Below, piece by piece: positions 38,996 through 50,500 of a stretch of 64,000 nucleotides of DNA (the first letter of the stretch is position 1; every line of letters begins with the position of its first letter). A model generated the notes under the pieces. It did not search any database. It was not told the origin of the DNA and saw nothing but the letters and a program-made list of their open reading frames with translations. A program made the position numbers and the translations under genes. The stretch comes from Porodaedalea pini (Eukaryota; Basidiomycota; Agaricomycetes; Hymenochaetales; Hymenochaetaceae). The DNA lies in the NCBI GenBank assembly GCA_002794775.1, contig NBAY01000003.1, forward strand, positions 1,860,001-1,924,000. The letters are read 5' to 3'.

Positions 38996-40764
38996 TTATC
39001 GCCGAACGTGCTCCCGCTGTTCGCGATACACAAAGTTGAGCGCGGCGCCAAACAGCACGAGGGCGGCGGCGAAGACGTAGAAGACGCGGCCCTCGCGCAG
39101 GGGGTCACCCCATGCGAGGAAGTTGCGCAAGGGCAGGAAGATGAGGCCCACGGTGAAGTTTGCGATCCCTAGTGGGTTTTTACATATAACAAGTCAGGTT
39201 AGATGGCAGGGATGAAAGGCAAGGACGAAGGCGACGTACAGTTGAGGGAGAGCGCTGCGGAGGAGAGGGCGCCGACGGCCTGCGGGTCGTCAGAGTGGTC
39301 GTGCTTAGTTCGAGAAGAGCGTGAGAAGAAATGGAGGGCGTACGTGGTACGGTGCTATGTCTGAAATGACGACGAACGGCACTGGGCCGAGGCCGCACGC
39401 GAAGGACGCGACGAAGGTGATGATGGCGCCGCTTGCGAGCACCTTGCGGTTCGTGTCGAGGCCGTACCCGACGGCGAGGAGCGATACGAAAGCACCGAGC
39501 ATCGAGATATTAAGCAGGGACTTGCGGCCCATGCGCTACCACACAATGTATCTAAGTCGGATTTCTCAGCTGGTGAAAGAAGGTATCAACTCGCCTCGAT
39601 GAAAATAATAGGCGGGAACGTCATCGCGACGTTGACGACAGTGATGCCCAGCGAGACATACGGCCCCAGCGCAGGGAGCGTCTTCCCGAGGATCTGATTA
39701 CTGTAATACAACACAGCATTGATGCCAGAGAGCTGCTGCGCAGCCATCGCGCTCACGACGACGAGTACGGGCGTGCGCAGGTCGGGTGCACGTAGGAGCG
39801 CGGCAAGCGAGAGCGGCTTGCCCGACACGTGCGCAGTAAAGACGGGTCCGCTGAGGTCGGCAGGCAGCGGGTCGTCGAGGTCGTCGTCGTCGTCGCCATC
39901 GGCTGCTACTGAATAAAGTCAAGGATTTCAGAGAGGAGAATAAAAGATACTAGGAGAGAAGGGAACGTACCTTCGGGGTCGCGACTTACGCTCGCGTAGC
40001 CCGCTCCACCGCCGCCAACCCATAATTCATCACGCACGCGCTCTGCCTCCTGCGCACGCCCATTACCGGAGAGCCATGCATGGCTCTCCGGGATGGCTGC
40101 CGCAGCGGCGAGTTGGATGAGCGCGAGGATGGCAGATGCGAAGGGGACGAAACGCCATACCCAGGGCGCCGCAAGCGCAAGTCCCGTACTCTGTGTCACA
40201 AGGATGCCAATCACGATCGCTAGCTGGAAAAGCACACCCGTCGCACCTCTCGCAGCAGGTGGCGCAAGCTCGCCGAGGAAGACAGGGCCGACAGAGACGC
40301 CGATTCCCGCGCCGAGACCGACAAGCACACGGCCGAGTCCGAGCGTGAATATTCCCGGGGCGAAGGCGAGTGCGAGGGCACCTGCTGCTGTTAGGATTGC
40401 ATCGACTAGCAAAGCTCCGCGTCTGCCTTTGCGCTCTGTGAGTCCGCCTGCGAACAGGCTGCCGAGGAGTCCGCCAATGGTAAATGCTGAGGTGACTACG
40501 GAGAATTGCGCGTCGGTCATAGGGACACAGGAAGGCAGCAGCAGGTGATATGAAATCGTCTTGGATGCACCCGGTGGGTCTCGGCAGGTGAGAACATCGC
40601 TGATCTGGTTGAGCGCGGAGATGTGGAAGCCATACTGTGCAACGACATGTAAGTTGGAGAAACATAGGGGGAAAGGAAGTAGATACCTGAAATGCGGAAA
40701 CGAGCAGCCAGAAGAGACAGAAGAGGCCGTAGAACGTGAATGAGGAGGCTTGGACAGAGGACAT
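38996..40764 (-). CDS. MFS sugar porter (hexose transporter family)
   Basis: The start at 40764 gives MSSVQASSFTFYGLFCLFWLLVSAFQYGFHISALNQ, that is TM1 with the sugar-porter Gln. The signature GLTERKGRRGALLVDAIL (G-R-[KR] loop between TM2 and TM3) and GRVLVGLGAGIGVSVGPVFLGELAPPAARG (TM4/5) follow. Then come WVWRFVPFASAILALIQ, PESHAWLSGNGR (PESPRWL motif) and AAQQLSGINAVLYYSNQI (TM7). The C terminus is NFTVGLIFLPLRN followed by VYREQREHVRR. Twelve membrane helices are expected. The sequence recalls the yeast Vps73/YBR241C group rather than Hxt transporters; substrate and membrane are uncertain. It shares its 5' region with the GH13 gene. Several short introns occur in the 3' half. Confidence 0.87.
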
Positions 40765-41604
40765 GACGGGTTTGCGACGACTGCCTGCCAGTCGTCGTTG
40801 ATGACACGCGGCGCTCAGCTGCACGGTGATTGACGCGACGCGCCGCTGTCACGTGCACATCCCTTCCACGTCATCCGATGATCCGAGTCTGTTGAATGAC
40901 CAGTCTCCAGTCGGTACAGCTCGTTCAAGTGGCCCATGGATGTTCAGCTCAGTCGATTTTAGCTACGACGCTAGTACCATGAACGCGCATCATGTATTTA
41001 TTTTACTTATTTTCTCAGGCGGAAGATGTTTACGCTCCCATGTGAAAACCGCGGTGTTGGTATCCGAGTCTCTGCAAGCTCGAGCTCGCCCTCCACCGAC
41101 GAACAAAGTGGATTACAAATACGTCCGCCTTTCTGTCTCGTTTGTCGAGCCCGTCAGTACTGAAAATTGTGAAATAAAAAGACAGCGGCGTCGATGGGTC
41201 ATGTAACGGAGGAATTGCAAGTTGATCCGGTGATGAGTCAAACACTCGTCGGCACGAAGCGGCGGTTCTGGTTCCTAAATGGGCGAATATGGAGCCCATT
41301 TAGGAAAGGGAGCATGCGGGGAATTGAATAAGGACTGAAAGAAGCGTGCGCCGATCCTTCCCCAGGTTTTCTGGTGCCGACGCGCATGACCATGCTCATC
41401 TGAGTTCGAACTAGATCATGAAAAATGGCCGGGTCGTTGTTAGCCTCCCCATGCTTCTTTGACCGATTATTCTTCCTTCCTCCCTCTCTGCTGGCACGGC
41501 GCACGCCGGCCACGTCTGTCCCCAGACATACCCTCAGGCCCCCCGACGCCCAGACGTTCTTTCCACCCGCCATCGCCGTACACGGCCCCAATACCTCTTA
41601 AATC
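40765..41604. promoter_or_regulatory. Divergent promoter region of the sugar transporter and the GH13 gene
   Basis: The start codons lie 840 bp apart on opposite strands. The region holds a perfect 13-bp inverted repeat (41272-41284 and 41294-41306) that could be a regulator site shared by both genes. No other gene is visible. Confidence 0.5.
41272..41306. repeat. Perfect 13-bp inverted repeat with 9-bp spacer
   Basis: The left arm TTCCTAAATGGGC (41272-41284) and the right arm GCCCATTTAGGAA (41294-41306) are exact reverse complements, separated by GAATATGGA. It lies 299 bp before the GH13 start and about 510 bp before the transporter start. Confidence 0.75.
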
Positions 41605-43871
41605 ATGTTCCACTTCGTTCAAATCGCTCTTTGTTTAATTTCTGCCTCCTTTTTACGATCCTTCCCGACCGTACGTGCAGCCGATGCCGACGCATGGCGC
41701 ACACGTTCTATTTACCAGTGTGTTGTATAATGTTTGTGCCACCGGTGGAGGCTGACTGGTCTCGCCGCGTAGGATCATTGTCGACCGCTATGCGCTTCCT
41801 GATGGGGCTGACACTACCGCCTGCGACCCAGCCATGCAGACCTGGTGCGGCGGTACCTGGAACACAATTCGGTCAAACCTCGATTATATTCAAAATGCTG
41901 GTTTCACTGCCAGTGCGTTCCCCTCAATTGATTCATGGATCTTCAATATTTTTCTTACATCAACTACTCAGTCTGGATCAGCCCCGTATCAAAGAACTAC
42001 GAGGGCAAACGCACGCCATACGGCGACCCATATCACGGCTATTGGATTTCCGACGCATCTCAGCTCAATGACAAATTCGGCACCTCTGACGATCTCAAGG
42101 CGCTGTCCGACGACCTGCACAGCCGCGGCATGTGAGCGCGCGTCGATCCCCGCTCATTGGATCAGCATTAATTTTGACGGCGCTTTGTCCGATCTTTGCA
42201 GGTACCTCATGGTCGACGTTGTCGTGAACGATGTCATGTCGCTCAGCAACACGAGCATGGATTATTCGACTTTTCTTTTCAAAGACGAGGTTCGTCGAAC
42301 TTCACTCGGGTTTAAATTTATTCCTTATGACCTAAGTTATAATGGGTCTAGTCATTATACCACCCTTACTGCCCCGTTGACTTTAGTAACTCGACGAGTG
42401 TGCAGGACTGTTGGCTTGGGGACACCGAAGTGTACCTTCCGGACGTGAAGACCGAGGATCCTACTGTCGTCTCGACGTATAACAGCTGGATTCAGCAGCT
42501 AGTCCAGGAATATAACATCGACGGATTGCGCATTGATGGTATGTTTCTGTAGTTTTATTGTAGTATGTCGAACCTAACACTATTTCAATAGCCGCTAAGT
42601 AAGGATATATGCTGCACAAAAGAAGAGCTAGCTGACATCATTATCAGACACGTCAACAACGGTTTCTGGCCAGGCTTCTGCTCAAGTGCGGGAGTCTTCT
42701 GTATCGGCGAAGTCTTCGACGCGGATCCCGCACAAGCTTCAGCATACCAGGGCTCCGACGCACTCGACTCCATCCTGCACTACCCAATGTACAACGCGCT
42801 CACGGCAGCGTTCTCGATTCCCGGCGCACAGAACATGAGCGCTATGACGGACATGATCTCGCAATGCGCCTCGCTCTTCAAGGACCCGACGCTGCTGGGC
42901 AACTTCCTCGAGAATCAGGACGTGCCACGCTGGGGTAACTTGAGCGTTGATCCGCAGAGCATGTAGTACGTGTCCCTCAACTTCGTATCAAAAGGTTGTT
43001 GGCATTAGTTTTAATTTCAGCACTGTAGCAACGCGATGGTGTTCAGCTTCATGTCGGATGGCATACCCATTGTATACTATGGTCAGGAACAGGGCTTCCA
43101 TGGTTCATCAGATCCTGTGTGCATTTTCGCTAAGTCTATAAATCTTGAATGTCCCATGTTGACTTTTTCCCACTAGTTCAACCGTGAACCGCTCTGGGCC
43201 TCCGGCTACTCCAATTCGACTGCGTACGAGATGATCACCACCTTAAACCAAGTAAGGAAACACGCATATACGCTCTTGTAACTTAAGCTTACTTCATTTC
43301 GGGATGAAGCTTCGCAACTTCCTCGTGAATTCTTCCGACTGGGCGACTCAGCAGATGAAAGTATTGGCATCGAATGACATTGCTCTTGCGATTAACAAGG
43401 GGGATGTCATCTCCGTTGTCACGAACGTCGGATCTCCTGTACGTCCATCTTTTGTCGTATAAAATTCGAGTCGGTTGCTAAACACGAAATCTCTTGCAGC
43501 CGAAGAACGCTAGCATACCGATCTATACAGGGTACAACCCATCAACCATCCTCATCGAGTACGCTCCCCTCTTCCCCCCCCCCCCTCTTAACATTACCAT
43601 ATCTTACCTACCGTATCACAGAATCCTCACATGCACGCAATACGCCGTCGGCAGCTCCGGTGCGATGCAGGTGGAGTACTCAAAGGGCGGGCGTCCGAAC
43701 ATCTTCGTGCAGGAGAGTATGATGAATGGGACGGGCCTCTGTGGATACGCAGGCTTGAACAAGACGACGCTTGCGGGGCTTGTGAGCACATCGGAGGCTG
43801 TGCGTGTGGCTGGATGGGTGCCGCTGTTGGTGGGGTTGGTCCTTGGGAGTGTGGGGTCTTTGCTCCTTTGA
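41605..43871 (+). CDS. GPI-anchored GH13 alpha-amylase-like protein, probably AgtA-type alpha-glucanotransferase
   Basis: A signal peptide (MFHFVQIALCLISASF) precedes WRTRSIYQIIVDRYALPDGADTTACD. The barrel keeps IWISPVSKN and YHGYWI. Region II is GLRIDAAKHV (nucleophile Asp), region III CIGEVFDA (acid/base Glu) and region IV FLENQDVPR (Asp). Two usually invariant His are changed: region I reads VDVVVNDVMS instead of VNH, and region IV has ENQD instead of ENHD. The C terminus after the beta domain is hydrophobic (VAGWVPLLVGLVLGSVGSLLL), a GPI signal. GPI anchoring with loss of both His is known from Aspergillus AgtA/AgtB, which rearrange alpha-glucans at the wall. Transferase activity is thus inferred rather than starch digestion. 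About ten introns; one (43559-43621, with a 12-13-nt poly-C) is a multiple of three and has no stop. Confidence 0.87.
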
Positions 43872-44875
43872 CGAAGATATCCTACTCTTTTCCGCCTTTT
43901 TTTCGAATCCTTTCCCTCTTTTTGTTCTTGTGCTGCTGGGTTTGAGAGATAAGGCAATGAATGGTTTGAAGTACTAGTAGCTTTGTTTCTCTGGTTCGAA
44001 ATGTATTTTCTCGGGTTTTAATGCTTGTAGTGTGCATAATATCCGTGAGTCCAGTGAAACGGATAGTGATTACCAAGAGCATACAGTCAATGGAGGGACG
44101 CCGTCTATTATCAATGATCACTAGATAGGCTTCTTATGGGACTATTCGACTGCTAGAGTGAAGTGGTGGAATGATGGTGTAAAATTTCAAAGTCGCCGTT
44201 GAGGTTGTAGCTGCAGCGAGGGCTCCGCACCCGTAAATACGGATACGGCATTTCCGTATACGATTCCGTTCCGTTCGGTACACAAGCTTGCTCTTGAAAA
44301 TACGGGGCCTTATCGATATCATATTGCGTCAAGGCAACACGGCAAAAATACGGCACTCCAAGAAACTTACAAGAAGGACTTATTTTAACTGGTGAGGTGA
44401 AGTCTCTTTACGGCTTAAAATGCCCATGAAAATGATAGAAAATACTCACTGAAGATGGATAGCCCAGTACAGAGTACCGTGCCTACAATATTAATTTCCC
44501 GTATACAGCACGAAGCCTTTCCATGCCGCGTCATATTGTAGTATTCACAATATTAATACGGACGGTACCCGTACTAGTACATGACTGTATGTACCGTACA
44601 CGGTACGGTACGGAGCCCCAGCTTCAGCCTGCTATACATAGTAAACCAGAATGTATTCCTCGCGATTTTAATAGCTAGTTGAAATGCGCTGGTAGTGACT
44701 CCTAGCTTTCTTGTGTTTTGCGACTTTGAAGGGTCGACAACTCGGAGTCTCGAAGATCTAGAGTTCTGGCTGGCAACTGAAGTTTTCTCATGACCGGCAT
44801 CTTCCGAGCGTTTCCTAAAGCATCTTCAACTGAATCAACAAGCTTACAGTAAGTCCGTCTGACCAGCAGTCTGTC
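43872..44875. other. Intergenic, with a CCGTA/GGTAC-rich stretch
   Basis: This is the 3' flank of the GH13 gene. From about 44225 to 44625 the sequence is rich in ATACGG, CCGTAT, GGTACC and CGGTACGG with small palindromes. It looks like a decayed repeat, but no element type can be named. A pyrimidine-poor leader precedes the kinase-like pseudogene. Confidence 0.4.
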
Positions 44876-45951
44876 ATGGCGCCTACCCCGAAGCGTCGTA
44901 CGAAAAAGTACTCGGTGGGCAACGTATCGCGTCGCGGTCGTGTTATGAGCATTTCGAAGCCGATTGGATATCGGATGTTGACTAGATCCATGTCGAGGCA
45001 GCTATCGACCTGCGGACTTCTGCCTAAGCAAAATAGTCCGGTTATAGTGAGTTACTTTATTTTCAACATTTGATGCAGAACTGACTATATGTTCAGATGA
45101 TTCGCAATTGCCCGTACTTTGATGGCGATGCGTTCCGGACGCGGTCGCGGAGTTCGAACGTAATGAAGAGCAGACGGTGAAATTCCTGCCGTTCCCAACA
45201 CTGGACGAAGTGCCTGTTCTCGAAGTGCCCTTTTTTCAAGAAGATGACGGACCGGAACTAGAACAAGGGCGTGGTGGTAAGGTCTATAAAGCAAGACTCC
45301 TGAACTCTTTCAATGAGAAACACTCCTTGTACGCCATCAAATTGGTGGATGCCGATTGGCGTTTCACGGACGAGTTTGCTTACTGTTTGGAACAATTGCA
45401 CGACGAATATGCGAATTATTGTCTGCTTCAAGACGCAACGCGGAACGAGAGTATTGCAAGAATTATACGATGTTATACACCTGTCTGTTACGGACTGTAC
45501 CAGTTTAAGGACAGGGCACAAGAAAAGTTCTTGTTGATTACGCAGTACGTTCCTGGGCAGCTTGATAATCTGATCTACTTGCGGAAGGAGAAGGAGAGAA
45601 AGTATGTCAACTATCTGTTCGGAGTGCATCCAGATAACTTATCAATTTACAGATATCATGCGATGGAAGCTGTCGTATGTCTTCATTCGATCGGCCTTTT
45701 ACACTGTGACGCTCGTGGAGCCAATATGCATGCTCTCCGACAGCGTCAAGCTCATTGACTTTTATGAAAGCACATGGCACAACTGTCCAGGTCTGCCGAT
45801 ATGCGGGGAACTGATCGAAGCATGGCTGTTGATGTTCTGTGGCCGACACTCGCGTCCGTTCCAGGAGAGCATCATAAGTCTGCAATTCATTAACCTCAAG
45901 GAAATCCTGATAGGGAAGAGCAAGGAAGAAAGGGAGAGGTACAAGAAGTAA
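44876..45951 (+). pseudogene. Protein-kinase-like gene broken by two frameshifts
   Basis: Exon 1 (44876 to about 45047) is basic: MAPTPKRRTKKYSVGN. After an intron a kinase-like domain follows. It has a glycine-rich loop (EQGRGGKVYKARLL), a lysine strand (YAIKLVDADW), a hinge-like FLLITQYVPGQLDNLI and a catalytic-loop-like LLHCDARGANM. LIDFYEST follows in place of DFG. The reading frame changes near 45133 (a single missing T would explain it) and again near 45730, between the catalytic loop and the metal-binding strand. Both changes interrupt otherwise coherent sequence, so I call it a pseudogene, or a gene with assembly errors. The family looks like the fungal-specific kinase-like proteins that are expanded in basidiomycetes. 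No name is justified. Confidence 0.6.
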
Positions 45952-46524
45952 TTGGGACACTGCTTGATTTCGTATCTCAAGAACTCGCAGGATGAGGACG
46001 CGTAGGAGGTAGTATTCGGTAAAGATGTGATTCATGTACGTTTTTATGCCGTGTCTGTTATTTTTAGTGCACAGTAAAGGGATTAATATTGTTGGATCAT
46101 ATTTGAACTTGTTCGTCTTTCATTTCTGCGTGACAAAAGACATGATTTTATTGCGAAGTCCTAAAATTGATGTAATACAAGAGAAGGGCATCCTTGACGT
46201 GTTGTTATCTACGCAAACAAATAGGCAATACGCACAAGCTTAAGGAGACTACGTCGTCGAAGAGTTCTTTCGTTTCATTAGATACTCAGTTTGCCAGATT
46301 CAGATTCAGACCCCGGGCCATCAATGAACATATCCGCAATGCTGTAAAAAAATCTGCAATGCTCAGCACTACTATAAGTCGTCGAAAAGCTCCTCTTTCT
46401 GCGATTCCTTTTTCTTAGCCTTCTTGAAAATAAAGACACGTCCGACAAAAGTTACTGTTATAGTTGCCGTTGTTGATGTGAGCCTTGAGAGAAAACATAC
46501 TCGGTATAGCCAGAGTTGGGTCCT

Positions 46525-47215
46525 AGAGTTGCTGAACAGCGGGTGCCTTCCGTGTCGGAAAAGACTTCCCTGCGGATCCCACGCAAGTTTGAGCCTACCA
46601 GGGCTCTGACGTGCTCGACTCCATCCTATGTTATCCAATGTACAACGACGGACACAATAGCGTCCTCGATGCCCAGCGCGCTGATGAGCAACCTCCTCGA
46701 GAACCGCGAATCACACTGGGCGAGCTTGAGTGTTGATCCGTAGAACATGTAGTGCGTGTCCCTTTGACTTCGTATCGAGCGATCCTTGTAATTGGTTTTA
46801 ATCATACTACATAGTAACACTACAGCAACGCCATGATGTTCAGCTTTATGTCAGAGGGCATACCAATTGCGTGTTATGGCCAAGGCCCGGGCTTCCGCGG
46901 TTCTTCAGATTTTGTATATATACTCACTGAGTTTATGGGTCTTAAATATTGCATGCGACTTTTGACCGCTATTTCCATCGTGAACCGCTATGGACCTCCG
47001 GTTCTTCCAACATGACCGCATACGAGATGACTACCACCTTGTGACTTGGGATTGCTTGACTTCGGACCAATGTAGTTTAAAACTACCTTGTTATCTTTTC
47101 CGACTGGGCGACTCCGCCGATGAAACTTGAAGTACTGGCATTGACTCGGAACGATGTACTAGATCTTGCGATTAGTAACAAGGTGAGCGACATCTCCACC
47201 ATTAGGCTCACTGGA
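46525..47215 (+). pseudogene. Decayed 3' fragment of the GH13 gene
   Basis: Nucleotide blocks match the intact GH13 gene in order. They cover the GEVFDADP region, the YQGSDALDSILHYPMYN region (46590-46640), the ENQDVPRWGNLSVDP region (46689-46740), NAMVFSFMSDGIPIVYYGQEQGFHGSSD (46829-46912), the REPLW-ASGYSNSTAYEMITTL region (46982-47040) and the SDWATQQMKVLASNDIALAINKG region (47098-47182). Stops, deletions and frameshifts make it non-functional. Intron sequence after the DP codon block is still recognisable, so this was a DNA duplication and not a retrocopy. The 5' half of the gene, with the signal peptide and region I, is absent. Confidence 0.8.
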
Positions 47216-47554
47216 AGGAAGAATGAGTGTCAATGCATAACTTCATAAGTGTCCTAATCCGAGGAGGAATGTGCGTCACTGTGTATGCTCACCAGATCGT
47301 TTCCTGTTGAACACTTTCGACCACTGAATTTTGGAGTAGGATAGCGTACTTTGTAAATTTCTGAGAGACCCGCGCCTTTGACAGGTTGCATCCCGCAGCC
47401 TGCTATATACCCAAGCCAACAGGCATTATTTATGTCTCTGACTATGCGTCACTGGAGATTTCGTAGCACTTGAGCTTGTTTTGTCTTGTTTTGCAAAAGG
47501 GGTTGACAGTTATTTGGCCGAGGGGGCGTTACTACATAGGCGACCCAAAAGGGT
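47216..47554. other. Intergenic before NOT1
   Basis: This is the NOT1 upstream region. No gene and no clear motif was seen. Confidence 0.5.
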
Positions 47555-50500
47555 ATGGTCACACGAAGCGTGACATCCCTGGCAGGTGAACGCGCCCTGG
47601 CCTGTCCCAGCTCATCAACCTTTCCATCGTACTCTCTCCGCGCAGCCCTCTGCTCTGCGCATACACCTCTCTTCCACATCACCCGCCGGTCGCCCCGTCG
47701 TCGCGGCAGCCCTTCACCAGCGAAAACGTCGCGCCCGAGCAGTGCCGTCGGCGCACCCAGCGGCGGACGACCTGGGAGCCGCAACGCCGCGAAAGCCAAG
47801 ATGGATGCTGGCACGCCGAGCAATACCAGTAGCAACACGAACACGAACGTGCACGCCATCGTCAAGGCTCAGATCGTCTTTCTGCTTTCAACGCTTACGG
47901 AGGAAAACTTTGAGCAGAACCAGCTGCAGATACGTACGGTGAGTATGGGCTTTTTTTACTTTCGGGATGTTTGGATTGGATTTGGACGGTGGTATGGATG
48001 TCTTCATCACGTTGACCTTAGCTTGCACTCCCTTTTGCTCTCCTCCGTTGCATCATAATCTATTCCGTCTTCATCCTGAATGTGTAATGGATGTGGAATG
48101 CTGACCTTTGTCTTCATTTCTCTTTTCCGCATGCGTTTTATGTCGCCTCCCTTTTCGTCATACTATCGTATTGCAGCTATCGGAACAGCATGGCCTCAAC
48201 ACCTACCTCCACTTCATCCGCCGCCTCATAGTCCACTCTCAAGCCCGCCTCACAAGCACAGCTGCCCCAACTGCATTCGACACATCCACCTCGCTCACGT
48301 TCCGTCTGCTCGTACAGGAGACGCAGCGACTCGCGCGTGACCCGTTCCTCGCAGACCGCTTCCGCGAGGGCGTCGACCGCGGCGAGGGTGAGATCTTCCG
48401 CGCGTTCGACCTCGTGCGCTTCGCGGACCGCGTCGGCCTCCGCCCGCTCGAACGGCTCATCCTCGCTGCGTCAATCGCTGCCGCGGGAGTGAGCACGGGA
48501 AATACTTCTGGCGCTCAAGCCCAGCAGGGATCAACACCGGGTACCGGTGTGCGAAAGCCGTTGGCGGATCAGGCGGCGACGATCATTCGCGTTGACTTTG
48601 AGAACGCCGTGCTCGCGCTGTGCCAGCATCCGTGTTTTGACCATGCCGATTTGTCACCCGCGCAGGCGGGAAAACTGCTGCAAAATTTACTGTCTGACCC
48701 GCCGCGGGATGCACCGCTCCTCGATGCAACGCAGCGCCAAGCACTTGTTGCTGCTGCGCAGACAAAATTTGGTGTTGAGATGGTTGCACCGATTCTGGCG
48801 CAGTTGTTCCAGAATCTCAGGTATGTTTTATCCCATTCTGTTAGCCTGAAAGCTCATCAAAATGCCGGTGTAACTTTCGCAGCCTCCCACCGCAGACATC
48901 CCTTGTCCAGGCCTTAAACCAATTTGGTCCAGAAATCACGAGCGATGTGGATGTCGTAAGAGGTTTGCTTGCGAGGTTCGGGATGACCGATCAGAGCCCT
49001 CCGACGGACGAGCAAATCGTTGACATCTTCACGACTCTCAGCCGCCTTACGGTTGAGGGTGCCCAACTGTGTGATGTCGGTGCGCTTGTGAGAGCGTTAA
49101 GTAGCTTTGTGAGCCTCTTTTTGCTTATGTACGTGCTGTAGTATTTACTCACTTTGTATACAGAGGGCAAAGCTTGACTGGAGCAAAGTCATCGAGGCCT
49201 TCGATTGGCCTGATCGGCAAGGTGTCGATACCAATACGCTCAAGCTCCTTATTGCTATCCTCGTCAATTCTCCCCGCGATGCAGACAAACCTGCTGTTGC
49301 CGGCTTTTGGTCACACTGGAACAATTCTCTCTATCAACTCCGCCTCCTCGACGCTCTACTCTCTTTACCTAGCGACACATTCAACTTCGTCAGCCTGCCC
49401 GGTCGGCGCGTAGTGACTGTTGACGACGTTGCAGCCGCAAGCCCTACGATCAAGACGTTGGCTGCTAATGTGCAGAGTCATACGTGGAACTCGCTGGATT
49501 TGTTTGAGGTTTTGGTCAGGCTGGGAGATTCGGATAATGAGAATGTGAGAAGCTGTGTACGGGAGATGTTGGACAAGGCCGTCCGGATAAGTGCGGATAT
49601 TGTGCATATGGGATTGCTTCAGGCTCCTGTGAGTGACTGGTCATTAATCGTTACTTCTGCTTCATGAGTGGCTTATCTTCATTATGTTCCCAGAAACCGT
49701 GGAATGCATTGCAGATTGAGTATACACGACAGCTGCTTTTAATGTTCCTCGGTGGTCATCCGAACCACCAGCTCGTCTTCATGCGCATCTGGCAGATCGA
49801 GCCGACGTATCTCACGACGGCCCTGCGCGAGTACTACGACGAGAACCCGATGAACATCACGCGCATCTTAGATGTCGCGCAGGACCTGAAGATACTTGAT
49901 TCGCTGCTTGAAGTACGGCCTTTCGTCTTCGCGCTTGACGTCGCTGCTCTTGCATCTCGACGCGAGTACCTAAACCTCGATAAGTGGCTACAGGACAACG
50001 TATCGGCGCATGGGGCAGATTTCTTGCACAGTATTATCGTGTTCTTGGAGCTCAAGATGCAAAATGAGAAAATTGCCCGGACGATTGACCCACAGGCGGA
50101 GAACAGGACGATGGCACTCAGCCCCTCAACGATCGCCATCTTCTTGCGTTCCCTTCGCACGTAGTTCGTTTCTTTCCTTTCACATTGACAAAAGCTCCCG
50201 TCTAATGTTTTAAATGTTTCCTTCGTAGTTCCAACATTATGGATGAGCGAGACGCGGAATATTGCATGGAGACGCGAAATGCTTGCCTGCAGATCCACCC
50301 TCGGCTGATGATTTTGAATCCTAGTGCCGAAAATTCAGAGCCTGGGTTCACTGTCGTCAGCTACTCCTCTGACATTGAAGCAGAGGTCGACGGTATCTTC
50401 AAACAGATGTACGACGAACAGATCACGATCGACCAAGTCATCATCATGCTACAGCGCACTAAGGAATCTACGAACCCCCGCGACCACGAAATCTTCTCTT

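Noticed and set aside
45073..45170. An extra intron as the explanation for the first frame change in the kinase-like gene
   Set aside because: No GT-AG pair joins the two frames without losing the sequence that reads coherently on both sides. A one-base deletion is simpler.
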